DNA of 64,000 nt from Saccharospirillum sp. (lineage in GTDB: Bacteria > Pseudomonadota > Gammaproteobacteria > Pseudomonadales > Natronospirillaceae). Below the pieces are notes generated by a model. It saw only the letters and a program-made list of their open reading frames with translations. It was not told the DNA's origin and did no database searches. The stretch spans positions 310,001-374,000 of the forward strand of contig JAGYIL010000002.1 of NCBI GenBank assembly GCA_018402545.1, in the 5' to 3' direction. Position numbers and translations under genes: made by a program. Shown one piece after another: positions 15,780 through 24,860 of the stretch. Every line of letters begins with the position of its first letter. Positions within the stretch are counted from its first letter, which is position 1.

Positions 15780-17927
15780 GTGCCTCTATCACTGTTATTG
15801 GACGATCCTGCCTTGCCCACCGTCGACGCGCTGACCAAGCGGCTCGAATCTTACCTGGCACCGGAAAAGGTGCGCCGGGTGAAACGCGCTTATTTTTACG
15901 CCGAGCAAGCCCACGAGGGGCAGATGCGGCGCAGTGGTGAGCGGTACATTACCCACCCGCTGGCGGTAGCGAACATCCTCTCTGAAATGCACATGGACCA
16001 TCAAAGCCTGATGGCCGCCATGCTGCACGATGTGATTGAAGACACGGCGGTTACCAAGGAAGCTCTCAGCGAACAATTTGGCCCGGGGGTGGCTGAGCTG
16101 GTCGATGGCGTTTCCAAGCTGACCCACCTGGAGTTCGAGACCAAGAAAGAAGAGCAGGCCGAAAACTTCCAGAAAATGGTGCTGGCGATGTCGAAGGACA
16201 TCCGCGTTATTCTGGTCAAGCTGGCCGACCGGCTGCACAACATGCGCACTCTGGGTGCCATGCCGCCGGAGAAAAAACGCCGTAAGGCGCGGGAAACGCT
16301 CGATATTTACGCCCCCATCGCATTGCGCCTGGGCATCAACGACTTGCGTATCGAGCTGGAAAACCTGGCGTTTGAATCCCTGTACCCGCTGCGCTCCAAG
16401 CGTATAGCCAGGGCGATCCGGCAAAGCCGCGGGCATCGCAAGGAACTGCTGGTGCAGATCCGCCAGGCGCTGCAGGAACGCATTGAACACGAAGCGCTGT
16501 CCGTGCAGGTGGTGGGCCGGGAAAAGCATCTGTTCTCGATCTACAGCAAGATGCGCGACCAGCGCAAAACCTTGCAGGAAATCCTCGACGTGTACGGCTT
16601 CCGCATCATTACCGACTCGGTCGACTCCTGTTACCGGGTATTGGGTATTGTGCACAATTTCTACAAGCCGGTGCCGAACCGCTTCAAGGATTACATCGCC
16701 ATCCCCAAGGCGAACGGCTATCAGAGCCTGCACACCACGCTGATCGGCATGAACGGTGTACCGATCGAGATCCAGATCCGCACTCAGGAAATGGAAGACA
16801 TGGCCAACCACGGCATCGCCGCGCACTGGTTGTACAAGAATGACGATTCGTCCGAATCGAGCCCGACCCATGCGCGGGCCCGGCGCTGGGTGAAGGGGCT
16901 GCTGGAAATGCAGGAACGAGCCGGCAACCCGGTCGAGTTCATTGAAAACGTGAAGATCGACCTGTTTCCGGACGAAATTTACGTCTTTACCCCCAAAGGC
17001 AAGATTCTGGAAATGCCCAAGGGCGCCACAGCGGTCGATTTCGCCTATGCGGTGCACACCGACATTGGCAACAGCTGTGTCGGTTGCCTGATCAACCGCC
17101 AGATTGCGCCGCTGAGTCAGCCGCTGGAAAGCGGCGATACCATCAAGGTGATCACTGCCCAGGGTGCCCGGCCCAATCCGGCCTGGGTGAATTTTGTAAT
17201 TACCGCCAAGGCGCGCTCGAACATCCGCCATTTCCTGAAGAATCTGAAGCAAGCCGATTCGATTGCGCTCGGCCGCAAGCTGCTGAACAACGCCCTGAAA
17301 AATTTCGATACCGAGCTGGAGGCTTTGTCTGAGGAAACCCAGGCCACGCTGTTGCATGAATACGGCCTGGAAAAAATGGACAGCCTGCTTGAAGACATTG
17401 GCCTGGGCAACCGCGTGGCCTATGTGGTGGCACGCCGCATGTTAAGCCGTGAAGCCCCGCTCGAAGGCAGCGAAAGTCACGATAAGGCGATGACGGTGAA
17501 GGGGACCGAGGGCTTGCTGATCAGCTACGGCAAGTGCTGCCGGCCGATTCCCGGTGACCCCATCGTAGGGGTCATCAGTAAGGGCAAGGGCATGGTGATT
17601 CACGTCGACAGCTGCCGCAACATTGTCGATATGCGCAAAGACCCGGATCGCTGCGTGCATCTGCGCTGGGAAAAGTCGATGGAAGGCGAGTTTGTGGTCG
17701 ACCTACGGGTCGAGATGCGCAACGCCCGAGGCGTGCTGGCCAGTGTTGCCAACGCGGTCTCCCAGGCCGATGCCAACATCGAGAGCATCGAAATGCAGGA
17801 GCGCGATGCGACGATCAGCCGCCTGAACCTAACGGTATCCGTGGCCAGCCGCCAACATTTGGCCCGAGTCATTCGCCGCCTGCATAGCCTCAAGCCGGTC
17901 GGCCGAATCGAGCGAGTACAAAGCTAA
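15780..17927 (+). CDS. spoT: bifunctional (p)ppGpp synthetase/hydrolase SpoT
   Basis: A RelA/SpoT homologue of about 715 residues, the E. coli SpoT length. In order: the HD hydrolase (RYITHPLAVANILSEMHMDHQSLMAAMLHDVIEDT), intact for ppGpp breakdown; the synthetase (DVYGFRIITDSVDSCYRVLG, KDYIAIPKANGYQSLHTTL); TGS (DEIYVFTPKGKILEMPKGATAVDFAYAVHT); a zinc-finger/helical part (GKCCRPIPGDPIVG); and a C-terminal ACT domain. GTG 15780 (VPLSLLLDDPALPT) is preferred: GAGG lies 11 bases upstream, and the more upstream GTG at 15732 falls just after the terminator T-tract. The usual downstream partners trmH and recG are absent; a structured repeat follows instead. Confidence 0.95.
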   Translation: MPLSLLLDDPALPTVDALTKRLESYLAPEKVRRVKRAYFYAEQAHEGQMRRSGERYITHPLAVANILSEMHMDHQSLMAAMLHDVIEDTAVTKEALSEQFGPGVAELVDGVSKLTHLEFETKKEEQAENFQKMVLAMSKDIRVILVKLADRLHNMRTLGAMPPEKKRRKARETLDIYAPIALRLGINDLRIELENLAFESLYPLRSKRIARAIRQSRGHRKELLVQIRQALQERIEHEALSVQVVGREKHLFSIYSKMRDQRKTLQEILDVYGFRIITDSVDSCYRVLGIVHNFYKPVPNRFKDYIAIPKANGYQSLHTTLIGMNGVPIEIQIRTQEMEDMANHGIAAHWLYKNDDSSESSPTHARARRWVKGLLEMQERAGNPVEFIENVKIDLFPDEIYVFTPKGKILEMPKGATAVDFAYAVHTDIGNSCVGCLINRQIAPLSQPLESGDTIKVITAQGARPNPAWVNFVITAKARSNIRHFLKNLKQADSIALGRKLLNNALKNFDTELEALSEETQATLLHEYGLEKMDSLLEDIGLGNRVAYVVARRMLSREAPLEGSESHDKAMTVKGTEGLLISYGKCCRPIPGDPIVGVISKGKGMVIHVDSCRNIVDMRKDPDRCVHLRWEKSMEGEFVVDLRVEMRNARGVLASVANAVSQADANIESIEMQERDATISRLNLTVSVASRQHLARVIRRLHSLKPVGRIERVQS

Positions 17928-17970
17928 TAATGCAAGTTTGGAGTTCGGTTGGCTGCAACGCCATGAACCC

Positions 17971-18083
17971 GCGCCGGCTACCAGGGATGCTCCTGCGGGG
18001 GCGCCGTGAATACCTCCATGTAGGCTTAACTTCGGCATCCATGCCTCAGATACCCCCGCATGAGCATCCCTGGCAGCCGGCGC
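17971..18083. repeat. structured palindromic intergenic repeat, copy 1
   Basis: A 113-bp element just after spoT. The outer arms, 31 bases each (17971-18001 and 18053-18083), pair with about two mismatches. They enclose a core with CCATG, TAGGC and the inner hairpin GGCATCCATGCC. It belongs to the same family as 33599, 40718, 54153 and 54403 but is the most diverged in the core. Same orientation as copies 3 and 4. Short open frames across it are chance. Confidence 0.85.
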
Positions 18084-18156
18084 TAGCCTGTATCGCCAAC
18101 TCCAAAACTTGAACAAATATGCCCCGGCACAACCAGGAAATATCATCTATTCTCAC

Positions 18157-18170
18157 CAACCCTAGGGTTG
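18157..18170. promoter_or_regulatory. 14-bp perfect palindrome upstream of speE
   Basis: CAACCCTAGGGTTG is a perfect inverted repeat ending 22 bases before the speE ATG. Its position suits an operator for a dimeric repressor. No regulator gene lies next to it, so the function is unknown. Confidence 0.4.
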
Positions 18171-18192
18171 CTCATTGTTATCAGGAACACTC

Positions 18193-19056
18193 ATGTCAGT
18201 AATGCCCGAAAACGAAAGCTGGTTCACCGAAGTCTGGTCACCGGAAGGCTCGGCCTTCTCATTGGAAGTGACTGCCAAATTACATGAAGAGCAAAGCGCT
18301 TTTCAGCACATTGAGATTTATCAGACCCGGCAATGGGGCAAGCTGATGGTGCTTGATGGCTGTTATATGGTGACCGACAAGGACAACTTTCTCTATCACG
18401 AAATGATGACGCACCCGGCGTTGTTTACCCATCCAGACCCGAAAAAGGTACTGGTTATTGGCGGTGGCGATTGCGGTACCTTGCGCGAAGTCTTGCGTCA
18501 CCCCGGGCTTGAGCAAGTCTGGCAGGTGGAAATTGATGAGCGGGTGACCCGGTTGTCGGAAATTCATTTCCCCGAGTTGTGTGAAGCCAACGATGACCCT
18601 CGGGCCAGCCTGCTGTTTGAAGATGGTATTGCCTGGATCAAGAACTGCCAGCCGGGTGAGCTGGATTTGATCATCGTTGATTCAACAGACCCGGTTGGTC
18701 CGGCAGCTGGTTTGTTCAACCGGGAATTCTTTGGCCATTGCCTTCGTGCTTTGGGTGACGATGGTTTGCTGGTGCAGCAAAGTGAAAGCCCGCTGTTTCA
18801 TACCGATAATCTGATCGCCGAAATGATCGGCGAGATGCGCGCGGCCGGGTTTGAATCGCACCATACCCTGCCCTTTCCCCAGCCGATTTATCCGTCGGGT
18901 TGGTGGAGCTGTACCCTGGCCAGCAAGGGCCTGACGGTGACCGACTTTCGCGAGCAGGACGCCCGAGACAAGGCCTTTGAGACCCGTTATTACAACGCGG
19001 ATATTCACCGTGGTGCGCTGGCCGTGCCTGAATTCATGAAGACACTGTACCGATAG
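18193..19056 (+). CDS. speE: polyamine aminopropyltransferase (spermidine synthase)
   Basis: A 287-residue class I aminopropyltransferase that moves the aminopropyl group of decarboxylated S-adenosylmethionine to putrescine. Motifs: WFTEVWSPEGSAFSLEV, QWGKLMVLDG, HEMMTHPALFTHPDPKKVLVIGGGDCGTLREV for cofactor binding, and IIVDSTDPVGPA with the catalytic Asp. ATG 18193 follows AGGA at 6 bases; upstream TTG 18175 lacks a ribosome-binding site. No speD (decarboxylase) is adjacent in this window. Confidence 0.92.
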   Translation: MSVMPENESWFTEVWSPEGSAFSLEVTAKLHEEQSAFQHIEIYQTRQWGKLMVLDGCYMVTDKDNFLYHEMMTHPALFTHPDPKKVLVIGGGDCGTLREVLRHPGLEQVWQVEIDERVTRLSEIHFPELCEANDDPRASLLFEDGIAWIKNCQPGELDLIIVDSTDPVGPAAGLFNREFFGHCLRALGDDGLLVQQSESPLFHTDNLIAEMIGEMRAAGFESHHTLPFPQPIYPSGWWSCTLASKGLTVTDFREQDARDKAFETRYYNADIHRGALAVPEFMKTLYR

Positions 19057-19072
19057 GGTGTGTGTGATCCGG

Positions 19073-19951
19073 ATGTGTCAGGCTGGGAAATATTGGCGGG
19101 CTGTGAAGCCCGCTCTGGCGCTGGGTCTGTTGCTAAGCTGGGCGCTGGCGGCACCGGCTGAAACCGTTCGGGTTGCTTCCTTTAACATCCACTACACCAC
19201 ACCGAACCAGGACGACATTGTCTGGGATGAGCGGCGCGAAGCCGTTCGACAGGTCATTGGCGAGATGCAGGCCGACATCATTGCTTTTCAGGAGATGGAG
19301 ACTTTTGTTGGCGGGCATTTTAACACCGAGAACAGTCAGCTCGACTGGGTGCTGGAACACTACCCGGAATACAGCGTCGGTGCCTATGGCGATGCCGCCG
19401 AGTTTCCCATTACCCAGCCGATCCTCTTTCGCACCGATTCGTTTGTACTCCGCGACCAGGGCTGGTTTTTCTATTCCGAGACGCCCGACGAGATCTACAG
19501 CCGAACCTATAACGATTCCTACCCGGCGTTCACCACCTGGGTAGAGCTGGAGCGACGCAGCAGTGGCGAGCGGCTGGTGGTGGTCAACAATCATTTCGAT
19601 TATGGCAGTGGCAGCAATCGGCGGCTGTCAGCCAGGCTGGTCGCTGAACGCATTGAGCCCTGGCTTGAGGCCGGGGTACCCACCGTTGTGCTGGGCGATT
19701 TCAATGCGCCGTCTTTCTGGTCGCCCATGGGGTTTCTGAAAAAACAGGGGCTTGAGTTGTTGCGCCCGGCGGGAAGCACTTTTCACCATAACCGGGGCTG
19801 GAATCTGATACCGGCGATCGACCATATTCTGATCAACCCGGCCTTGAGTCCGGTCGGCCGGTTGCAACGGTTTGATGACGCCTATCAAGGTATTTACCCC
19901 AGTGACCATTACCCTGTGCTGGTGGAACTGTCATGGGCCGGTAAACCGTGA
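19073..19951 (+). CDS. exported endonuclease/exonuclease/phosphatase family protein
   Basis: About 292 residues. The N-terminal signal peptide (PALALGLLLSWALAAPAE) indicates export. The catalytic fold of the EEP superfamily is clear: VASFNIHY, IIAFQEME, VVVNNHFDYGSG, VVLGDFNAPSFW and the terminal SDHYPVLVEL. Members cleave nucleic acids, phospholipids or phosphoinositides. An extracytoplasmic nuclease or phosphodiesterase is likely, but the substrate cannot be assigned. GTG 19058 is an alternative start; neither has a good ribosome-binding site. It follows speE by 16 bases and may be co-transcribed. Confidence 0.82.
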   Translation: MCQAGKYWRAVKPALALGLLLSWALAAPAETVRVASFNIHYTTPNQDDIVWDERREAVRQVIGEMQADIIAFQEMETFVGGHFNTENSQLDWVLEHYPEYSVGAYGDAAEFPITQPILFRTDSFVLRDQGWFFYSETPDEIYSRTYNDSYPAFTTWVELERRSSGERLVVVNNHFDYGSGSNRRLSARLVAERIEPWLEAGVPTVVLGDFNAPSFWSPMGFLKKQGLELLRPAGSTFHHNRGWNLIPAIDHILINPALSPVGRLQRFDDAYQGIYPSDHYPVLVELSWAGKP

Positions 19952-20029
19952 CCCGCCAGACTCCCTGTTTTGCCTCAAATACCGGTAAAATGAAATTCAC
20001 TCTGCATTGACCGAGTAAAAGGATCCCGG

Positions 20030-20539
20030 ATGTTGAATCGAATACACCGCCTGTTGTTGACCCCCTGGTATTGGCTGGCCATCGTGCTGGTGGGCCTGGG
20101 TCTGGAAGGTGTCGCGCTGTTTTATCAGCATGTACTGGACGAGCCGCCCTGCGTACTGTGCATTCATGCCCGGGTGTGGACGCTTGGCGGCATCATTGCC
20201 GGCAGTGTCGGCCTGGTGTTGCACCGGCTGTATTGGGGCCGTCTGATTGCCCAGCTGGGTGTTATCGTCTGCGTCGCTGGCCTGATGGAACGAAGTTATC
20301 GCACCATGCAGGTTGAACGCGGTACCTACGAGGGGGTGTGCAACTTCGATGCGGGTTTCCCCGCCTGGCTGCCGCTCGATGTCTGGTTTCCGAACGTGTT
20401 CGAAGTCTGGGCCATGTGCGGTTATTCGCCGAATTTCATTCTCGGCCTAACCATGGTCGAAGGCCTGACGTATGGCAGTGCTGTCCTGTTGGCCATTGCC
20501 CTGGCGGCTCTGGTGCTTATGCTGCGCCGAAGCGACTAG
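20030..20539 (+). CDS. dsbB: disulfide bond formation protein DsbB
   Basis: A 169-residue inner-membrane protein with four hydrophobic helices that re-oxidises DsbA and passes electrons to quinones. The first periplasmic loop has the CVLC pair (C41, C44), and the second has C104 and C130, the two cysteine pairs needed for activity. Upstream AAAAGGA precedes the ATG. The sequence is otherwise a typical DsbB with LMERSYRTMQVERG between the pairs. No dsbA lies in the window. Confidence 0.9.
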   Translation: MLNRIHRLLLTPWYWLAIVLVGLGLEGVALFYQHVLDEPPCVLCIHARVWTLGGIIAGSVGLVLHRLYWGRLIAQLGVIVCVAGLMERSYRTMQVERGTYEGVCNFDAGFPAWLPLDVWFPNVFEVWAMCGYSPNFILGLTMVEGLTYGSAVLLAIALAALVLMLRRSD

Positions 20540-20735
20540 CTTGCTGTAACAGGCATGTTTTGGGAAAGCAGCGAACATCACATTTTTTGACTCTCGTGTT
20601 TTTGAAAAATGCAGGACGCTTTGTTCAAGAACCTATAAAGAGGGGGGCGCGAATGCGCCTCCGGCGACTCACGGGTATAGAGGTTGGCGCCAATAGTGTC
20701 TATTCTGTGTCAAGGCACATGGACTCTGAGCCCTC

Positions 20736-21404
20736 ATGGCAGACAAACCCGAAACCAAGACCGCGACTTTCGAATCACTGCAACTCTTGCCCGGCCAACC
20801 GCTGCAGCTTGAGATCGACGGCTACACCACCGAGCGTGACCGCAGTATTCTGGTCGGCTACCGGCCCGGAAAATCCGTGATTGTGACCACACCGCTGGCG
20901 CACGGTCACCCGATTTCCGTCAAACTCGATACCAACCTGAACGTCCGTTTATTCGCCAACAAGATCAATGGCGCCTGCGCGTTTCGAACCCACGTCATTC
21001 ACGTGTCGGTGGCACCTTTCCCGCATTTGCACCTGGCGATGCCAAATCAGCTGTTCCTTGGTGAAGTGCGCAAGGCCGTGCGCGCCAGGGTCAGCGTGCA
21101 TGCGACCCTGGTGTACCAGGGTGAGCGCAATAATTCGGAGATCATCGACCTCAGCACCGATGGCGGTCGGCTGCGAGCCCGGGTTCAAGCCATTGATCCG
21201 GGTGAAGTGATCACCCTGATCACCAAGCTCAATCTGGGCTCGGTGGAGAAGGTGATGCGCTTGCAAGGCATCGTTCGCTCCTTCGTGCTCGACAGTGAAA
21301 AAGGCACCAGCACCATTGGTCTGCAATGGCAAAAGCTCGAGGAAAACGACGCCATCGCCTTGCAGGCCTTTGTATTGACGAGGCTTCATGACAACCCCCA
21401 CTGA
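20736..21404 (+). CDS. PilZ-domain c-di-GMP receptor with YcgR-like N-terminal domain
   Basis: A 222-residue protein. The N-terminal half (LQLLPGQPLQLEIDG, GYRPGKSVIVTTPL) matches the YcgR-N/PilZN layout. The C-terminal PilZ domain has the c-di-GMP motif RKAVRARVS near residue 113 and DLSTDGGRLRA near 144. Such proteins act as flagellar brakes or other c-di-GMP-controlled switches. It overlaps the pirin gene by 17 bases. No flagellar genes lie nearby apart from the distant fliL-like gene. Confidence 0.85.
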   Translation: MADKPETKTATFESLQLLPGQPLQLEIDGYTTERDRSILVGYRPGKSVIVTTPLAHGHPISVKLDTNLNVRLFANKINGACAFRTHVIHVSVAPFPHLHLAMPNQLFLGEVRKAVRARVSVHATLVYQGERNNSEIIDLSTDGGRLRARVQAIDPGEVITLITKLNLGSVEKVMRLQGIVRSFVLDSEKGTSTIGLQWQKLEENDAIALQAFVLTRLHDNPH

Positions 21405-22263
21405 ACCGACCCTATTGCGCCCGCGCGAGCAGGATCTGATGGGCCTGCCGATTCGCCGGGTATTGCCCCAGTCGGCCGCGCGTCACTGTGGCCCCTTTGT
21501 GTTCCTGGATCACATGGGCCCGCACACCCTGCCCAAAGGCCAGGGCGTCGATGTCCCCCCGCATCCGCACATCGGCCTGGCAACGGTTACCTGGCTGTTT
21601 GCCGGCAAGATGGTGCATAAGGATTCACTCGGCAGTAATCAGGTCATCGCTCCGGGCGATCTGAACTGGATGACCGCAGGCCATGGCATCGCCCATTCGG
21701 AACGCAGCCCCGACTCCGAACGGCAATTCGACAGCCCGATCGAGGGACTGCAGTTCTGGGTCGCTCAGCCTGAAGCCACTGAAACCGGCACACCCCGATT
21801 CGAACATGTCGCAGGCAAAGACTTGCCCCACTGGCAGGAAGCTGGCGCCAACTGGGTGCTGGTAGCCGGTGAATGGCAAACACGGCGAGCACCGGCCGAG
21901 GTTGATTCACCCCTGGTGCTGCTCGACAGTCGCAGCCAGCAAGCAGGCCAGATCACGATGCAGAAGCCCTCGGAAACCTGGCAATGGGGGCTTTATTTAC
22001 TGAAAGGTAAACTCAGCGCCCAGCAGCAGCCGATCGATAAACATCAGTTACTGATAACCGGCGAATCGCTGATGATCACCTGGGAAGCAGGCGCGCACTT
22101 TGTGGTGTTCGGCGGCGAACCCCTGGGCCCGCGACGAATGGACTGGAATTTTGTGGCAACGGACCCGGCGCTGATCGACGACGCCCGGCAGCGCTGGCAG
22201 AACCATCAGTTTGATCCCGTACCCGGTGATGACGGGTATGTGCCCTATCCGTCGAAGAAATAA
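21388..22263 (+). CDS. pirin family protein
   Basis: A 291-residue bicupin. The N-terminal cupin has the metal-binding set VPPHPHIGLATVTWLF with SLGSNQVIAPGDLNWMTAGHGIAHSE, typical of pirin. Metal-binding residues H, H, H and E are visible. Bacterial pirins have been reported as quercetin dioxygenases or as regulators of metabolic enzymes; the role here is unknown. It overlaps the PilZ gene, so the two are probably translationally coupled, and it converges with a diguanylate cyclase 5 bases away. Confidence 0.9.
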   Translation: MTTPTEPTLLRPREQDLMGLPIRRVLPQSAARHCGPFVFLDHMGPHTLPKGQGVDVPPHPHIGLATVTWLFAGKMVHKDSLGSNQVIAPGDLNWMTAGHGIAHSERSPDSERQFDSPIEGLQFWVAQPEATETGTPRFEHVAGKDLPHWQEAGANWVLVAGEWQTRRAPAEVDSPLVLLDSRSQQAGQITMQKPSETWQWGLYLLKGKLSAQQQPIDKHQLLITGESLMITWEAGAHFVVFGGEPLGPRRMDWNFVATDPALIDDARQRWQNHQFDPVPGDDGYVPYPSKK

Positions 22264-22268
22264 GCTCA

Positions 22269-23477
22269 CTAACCTGCCTTGACGCAGTTACGACCCGCCT
22301 GTTTGGCTTTATAAAGCGCCTTGTCCGCTCGTTGCAGTGCGGCGTCGGGTGAGGCGTCTGCTTTGGTGGCGTCGGTAACGCCAAACGACAGGGTGATGCT
22401 GACCTGTTTGGCCGGGTTGGATTGGCCACGCTGTCGCTTGCCCTTGCGTCCCGAGGCGGGCCGACCCGGTTTGCGCACGGTCAGTGGGTAGGCCGCCACT
22501 CGTTCGCGCAGGGTGTCCAGTATCGGAGTGGCCTGCTCTACGGTCATGCCTCTGAACACCAGGGTGAATTCCTCCCCGCCATAGCGGAACACCTTCACCG
22601 GCAAGCGATGCTGCGACAGCACCCGAGCCACCAGCTTTAGTACCTGATCTCCCGTCTCATGCCCCCAAGTGTCGTTAAATGACTTGAAATGGTCGACATC
22701 TCCCATGGCAATGGCGTAGTGCCGGCCCAGGGTGCGCTGCAGCTGAGTCAGAGCCCGGCGGTTGGGAATGCCGGTCAGCGCATCGCGATAGGCGACCGAG
22801 TAGGCATCGGTCATCAGCAAGGCCGCAATAATCGCAGCCCAGCCGGCCCACACCAGAGGCGCACCCACAGGCTGCAGACTCAACCACAGCGTCAGTGCCC
22901 AGCCCACCAGTTGCCAGGGCCAACTGGCCCCTGGCGCCAGAAAATACCGGAACAGAATGGACAGCAGGGCCAGAAACGCCAGGCACAGCGTAAGTGCGGG
23001 CAGACCTACGCCGGGCAGCGGGTTCAGCCCGGGCAGGTCAGGCGTCAGCAGGGCCGCTGGCAACGACAGACCCTGAGCTCCGGCGGCCGCGATGAGCACT
23101 AGCCCTGGTAGCCAGATCGTCGGGCGGCGCAGGGCATGGTCGGATCGCCACTGGGCGCTCAGCCAGCCCAGCCAGAGAATCGCCAAACTCCAGACGGGAA
23201 CCGGCGTACCCACCGCGTCGGGATGCACAGCGAACAGAACCCAGCCCAGGATCACCAGTAAAAACCAGTGCACCCGGTGAAACAAAAAGGCCAGCGCCAT
23301 GACGGCCAGGAACAGGGCGTGCACACCGAGCTCAAGGCCTTCGGGGAGATGGCCGATCAGTAACTGGTAATAGTGGAAAAGCGGACTGTCGGTCACGGCG
23401 TGCCAGGCGCTCGTTGGAATACACCTGATAAGGAAAACACAACGGCGGCGCGCTGTCAGGTATTGGTTGATGTACAC
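22269..23477 (-). CDS. membrane diguanylate cyclase (GGDEF)
   Basis: A 402-residue protein. Residues ~30-225 form about six to eight hydrophobic helices, followed by a GGDEF domain starting at DALTGIPNRRAL (232). The active site YGGEEF is intact (GGEEF at 300-304), so it should make c-di-GMP. The inhibitory I-site is degenerate: RLPV replaces RxxD at the usual five residues upstream. An insertion rich in Gly/Lys/Arg (RKPGRPASGRKGKRQRGQSNPAK) interrupts the domain after residue 335. The start is uncertain; a GTG inside (VTDSPLF, residue 28) would remove a non-hydrophobic extension. Confidence 0.85.
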   Translation of the reverse strand: MYINQYLTARRRCVFLIRCIPTSAWHAVTDSPLFHYYQLLIGHLPEGLELGVHALFLAVMALAFLFHRVHWFLLVILGWVLFAVHPDAVGTPVPVWSLAILWLGWLSAQWRSDHALRRPTIWLPGLVLIAAAGAQGLSLPAALLTPDLPGLNPLPGVGLPALTLCLAFLALLSILFRYFLAPGASWPWQLVGWALTLWLSLQPVGAPLVWAGWAAIIAALLMTDAYSVAYRDALTGIPNRRALTQLQRTLGRHYAIAMGDVDHFKSFNDTWGHETGDQVLKLVARVLSQHRLPVKVFRYGGEEFTLVFRGMTVEQATPILDTLRERVAAYPLTVRKPGRPASGRKGKRQRGQSNPAKQVSITLSFGVTDATKADASPDAALQRADKALYKAKQAGRNCVKAG

Positions 23478-23624
23478 ATCAGTGCGGTTGGGCCGGGCGT
23501 ATGATCACTGTAAGGGAGAAGACAATCCCGAAGGCGCGCTTTACACTGAGCCGGGTGTGGTGTTCGTGATTAACCCGGCGCCCGTGAACCATTTCCGCTA
23601 TGCCGGATTGTAGGGAGATTCAAC

Positions 23625-24860
23625 ATGAATCCGTTAAGCATTTCTCGACCAGGGCTGCTCAGTGCCGCTTTGATCTGTGCCACTCCGTTTGCGGCAGCCC
23701 AGGAGCCTGTTGCCGCTGACTGGCTTTATTTAACCGGAAATGGCAGCTGGGTAGCCCGTTCAGCCACTCTGCGTCAGGCCGTAACACCGCTGCCGCTGCC
23801 GGTAGACCAGTTATCGTCCGGAACGTTCTGGTGGTCGGCGACCGATCCCGATCTGCAAGTGACCTGGCAATCGACCGATTCGGTTTCCTGGGTCAGTGAA
23901 GGCTCGCTGGTACAGGTTGGCGACTGGCCGGGCTCCTGGACCGTTGTCAGTGTAACGGAAGACGTGCTGATCCTGTCTCAGGCCGGCGTGCGCCGCTCCT
24001 TGCCAAAGACCGCCTGGGACCGGCTGAGCTGGGTTGTTGGCCAGAACCAGGAAGAGAACCTGGCCTTGCGGGTACATCAGCCAGACGATCGCACCAATGA
24101 CCTGGCCTATGCCTGGCTTGATAACCGGATATCGGCTGAAGTTCGTTACAGCCTCGATTACCGAGCTGAAACCCCGGTGCTGTTGCAGCAACTGGTGCTT
24201 CACAATGACGCTGATTACGATCTGAATGCACCGGGCTACAGCTATGCCCAGAGCAGCCAGCAACCGGTCACGATGATGGCAAGAAATGCCATGGCAGACC
24301 TAGAGTCGGCCGATGTAAGCCGTCCTCAGGCCGGTGACAGCAGTGGCCAGGCCACTCTGAGCTCGGACGAGCCTATCCGGATGCCGGCGAACAGCCATGC
24401 CTGGATTCCAGTTGAAGAAGTGGCTTTGGCCAGTGTTGATCACCAGTATCGTTTTAACTGGTCAACTCGCCAGCAAGGCAGTATGCCGGGCCAGTGGCAT
24501 ATGACCGTCAGCGCTGAAGAGGCCCTGCCCGCCATTGCCGGACCCTTACAGATCGCTGTCTGGGACCAACAAGTCGCCCTGCTTGAGACGCATTACCAGC
24601 CGGAACAGGAAACCCGGACGACCTTGTCTCTAGGGTCGTCTGACATGGTGACGCTGGGTACCGAATCGCTAAGCGGGCAGCAATGGGAGCTGGTGTTGAC
24701 GAACCGCAACAGCCATGACGTTGAAGCCGTACTGGATCTGTCCCACTGGGATCAGAACCGCAACGATCAGGCAGGCATCAGTTTGCCGGTGCCCGCCAAC
24801 GACAGCGTACGGTTGCAGGTGCGTCTGAGCAGTACGCAGTTAACCGTACGCCCGCAGTAA
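23625..24860 (+). CDS. exported protein of unknown function
   Basis: A 411-residue protein with a signal peptide (LLSAALICATPFAAAQ) and no transmembrane helices afterwards. The body is Trp, Ser and Gln rich with a beta-strand-like pattern. The middle segment (ISAEVRYSLDYRAETPVLLQQLVLHNDADYDLNAPGYSYAQS) faintly resembles the DUF4139 style of beta-sandwich proteins, but I do not claim membership. GTAGGGAG precedes the ATG. It stands alone between a divergent cyclase and a GNAT gene, so context gives no function. Confidence 0.7.
   Translation: MNPLSISRPGLLSAALICATPFAAAQEPVAADWLYLTGNGSWVARSATLRQAVTPLPLPVDQLSSGTFWWSATDPDLQVTWQSTDSVSWVSEGSLVQVGDWPGSWTVVSVTEDVLILSQAGVRRSLPKTAWDRLSWVVGQNQEENLALRVHQPDDRTNDLAYAWLDNRISAEVRYSLDYRAETPVLLQQLVLHNDADYDLNAPGYSYAQSSQQPVTMMARNAMADLESADVSRPQAGDSSGQATLSSDEPIRMPANSHAWIPVEEVALASVDHQYRFNWSTRQQGSMPGQWHMTVSAEEALPAIAGPLQIAVWDQQVALLETHYQPEQETRTTLSLGSSDMVTLGTESLSGQQWELVLTNRNSHDVEAVLDLSHWDQNRNDQAGISLPVPANDSVRLQVRLSSTQLTVRPQ

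Noticed and set aside
15795-17357. 520-codon open frame on the minus strand within spoT
   Set aside because: Shadow of the spoT reading frame, no recognisable protein motif.
17930-18112. 60-codon open frame across repeat copy 1
   Set aside because: Covers the palindromic element; translation is repeat-derived and has no ribosome-binding site.
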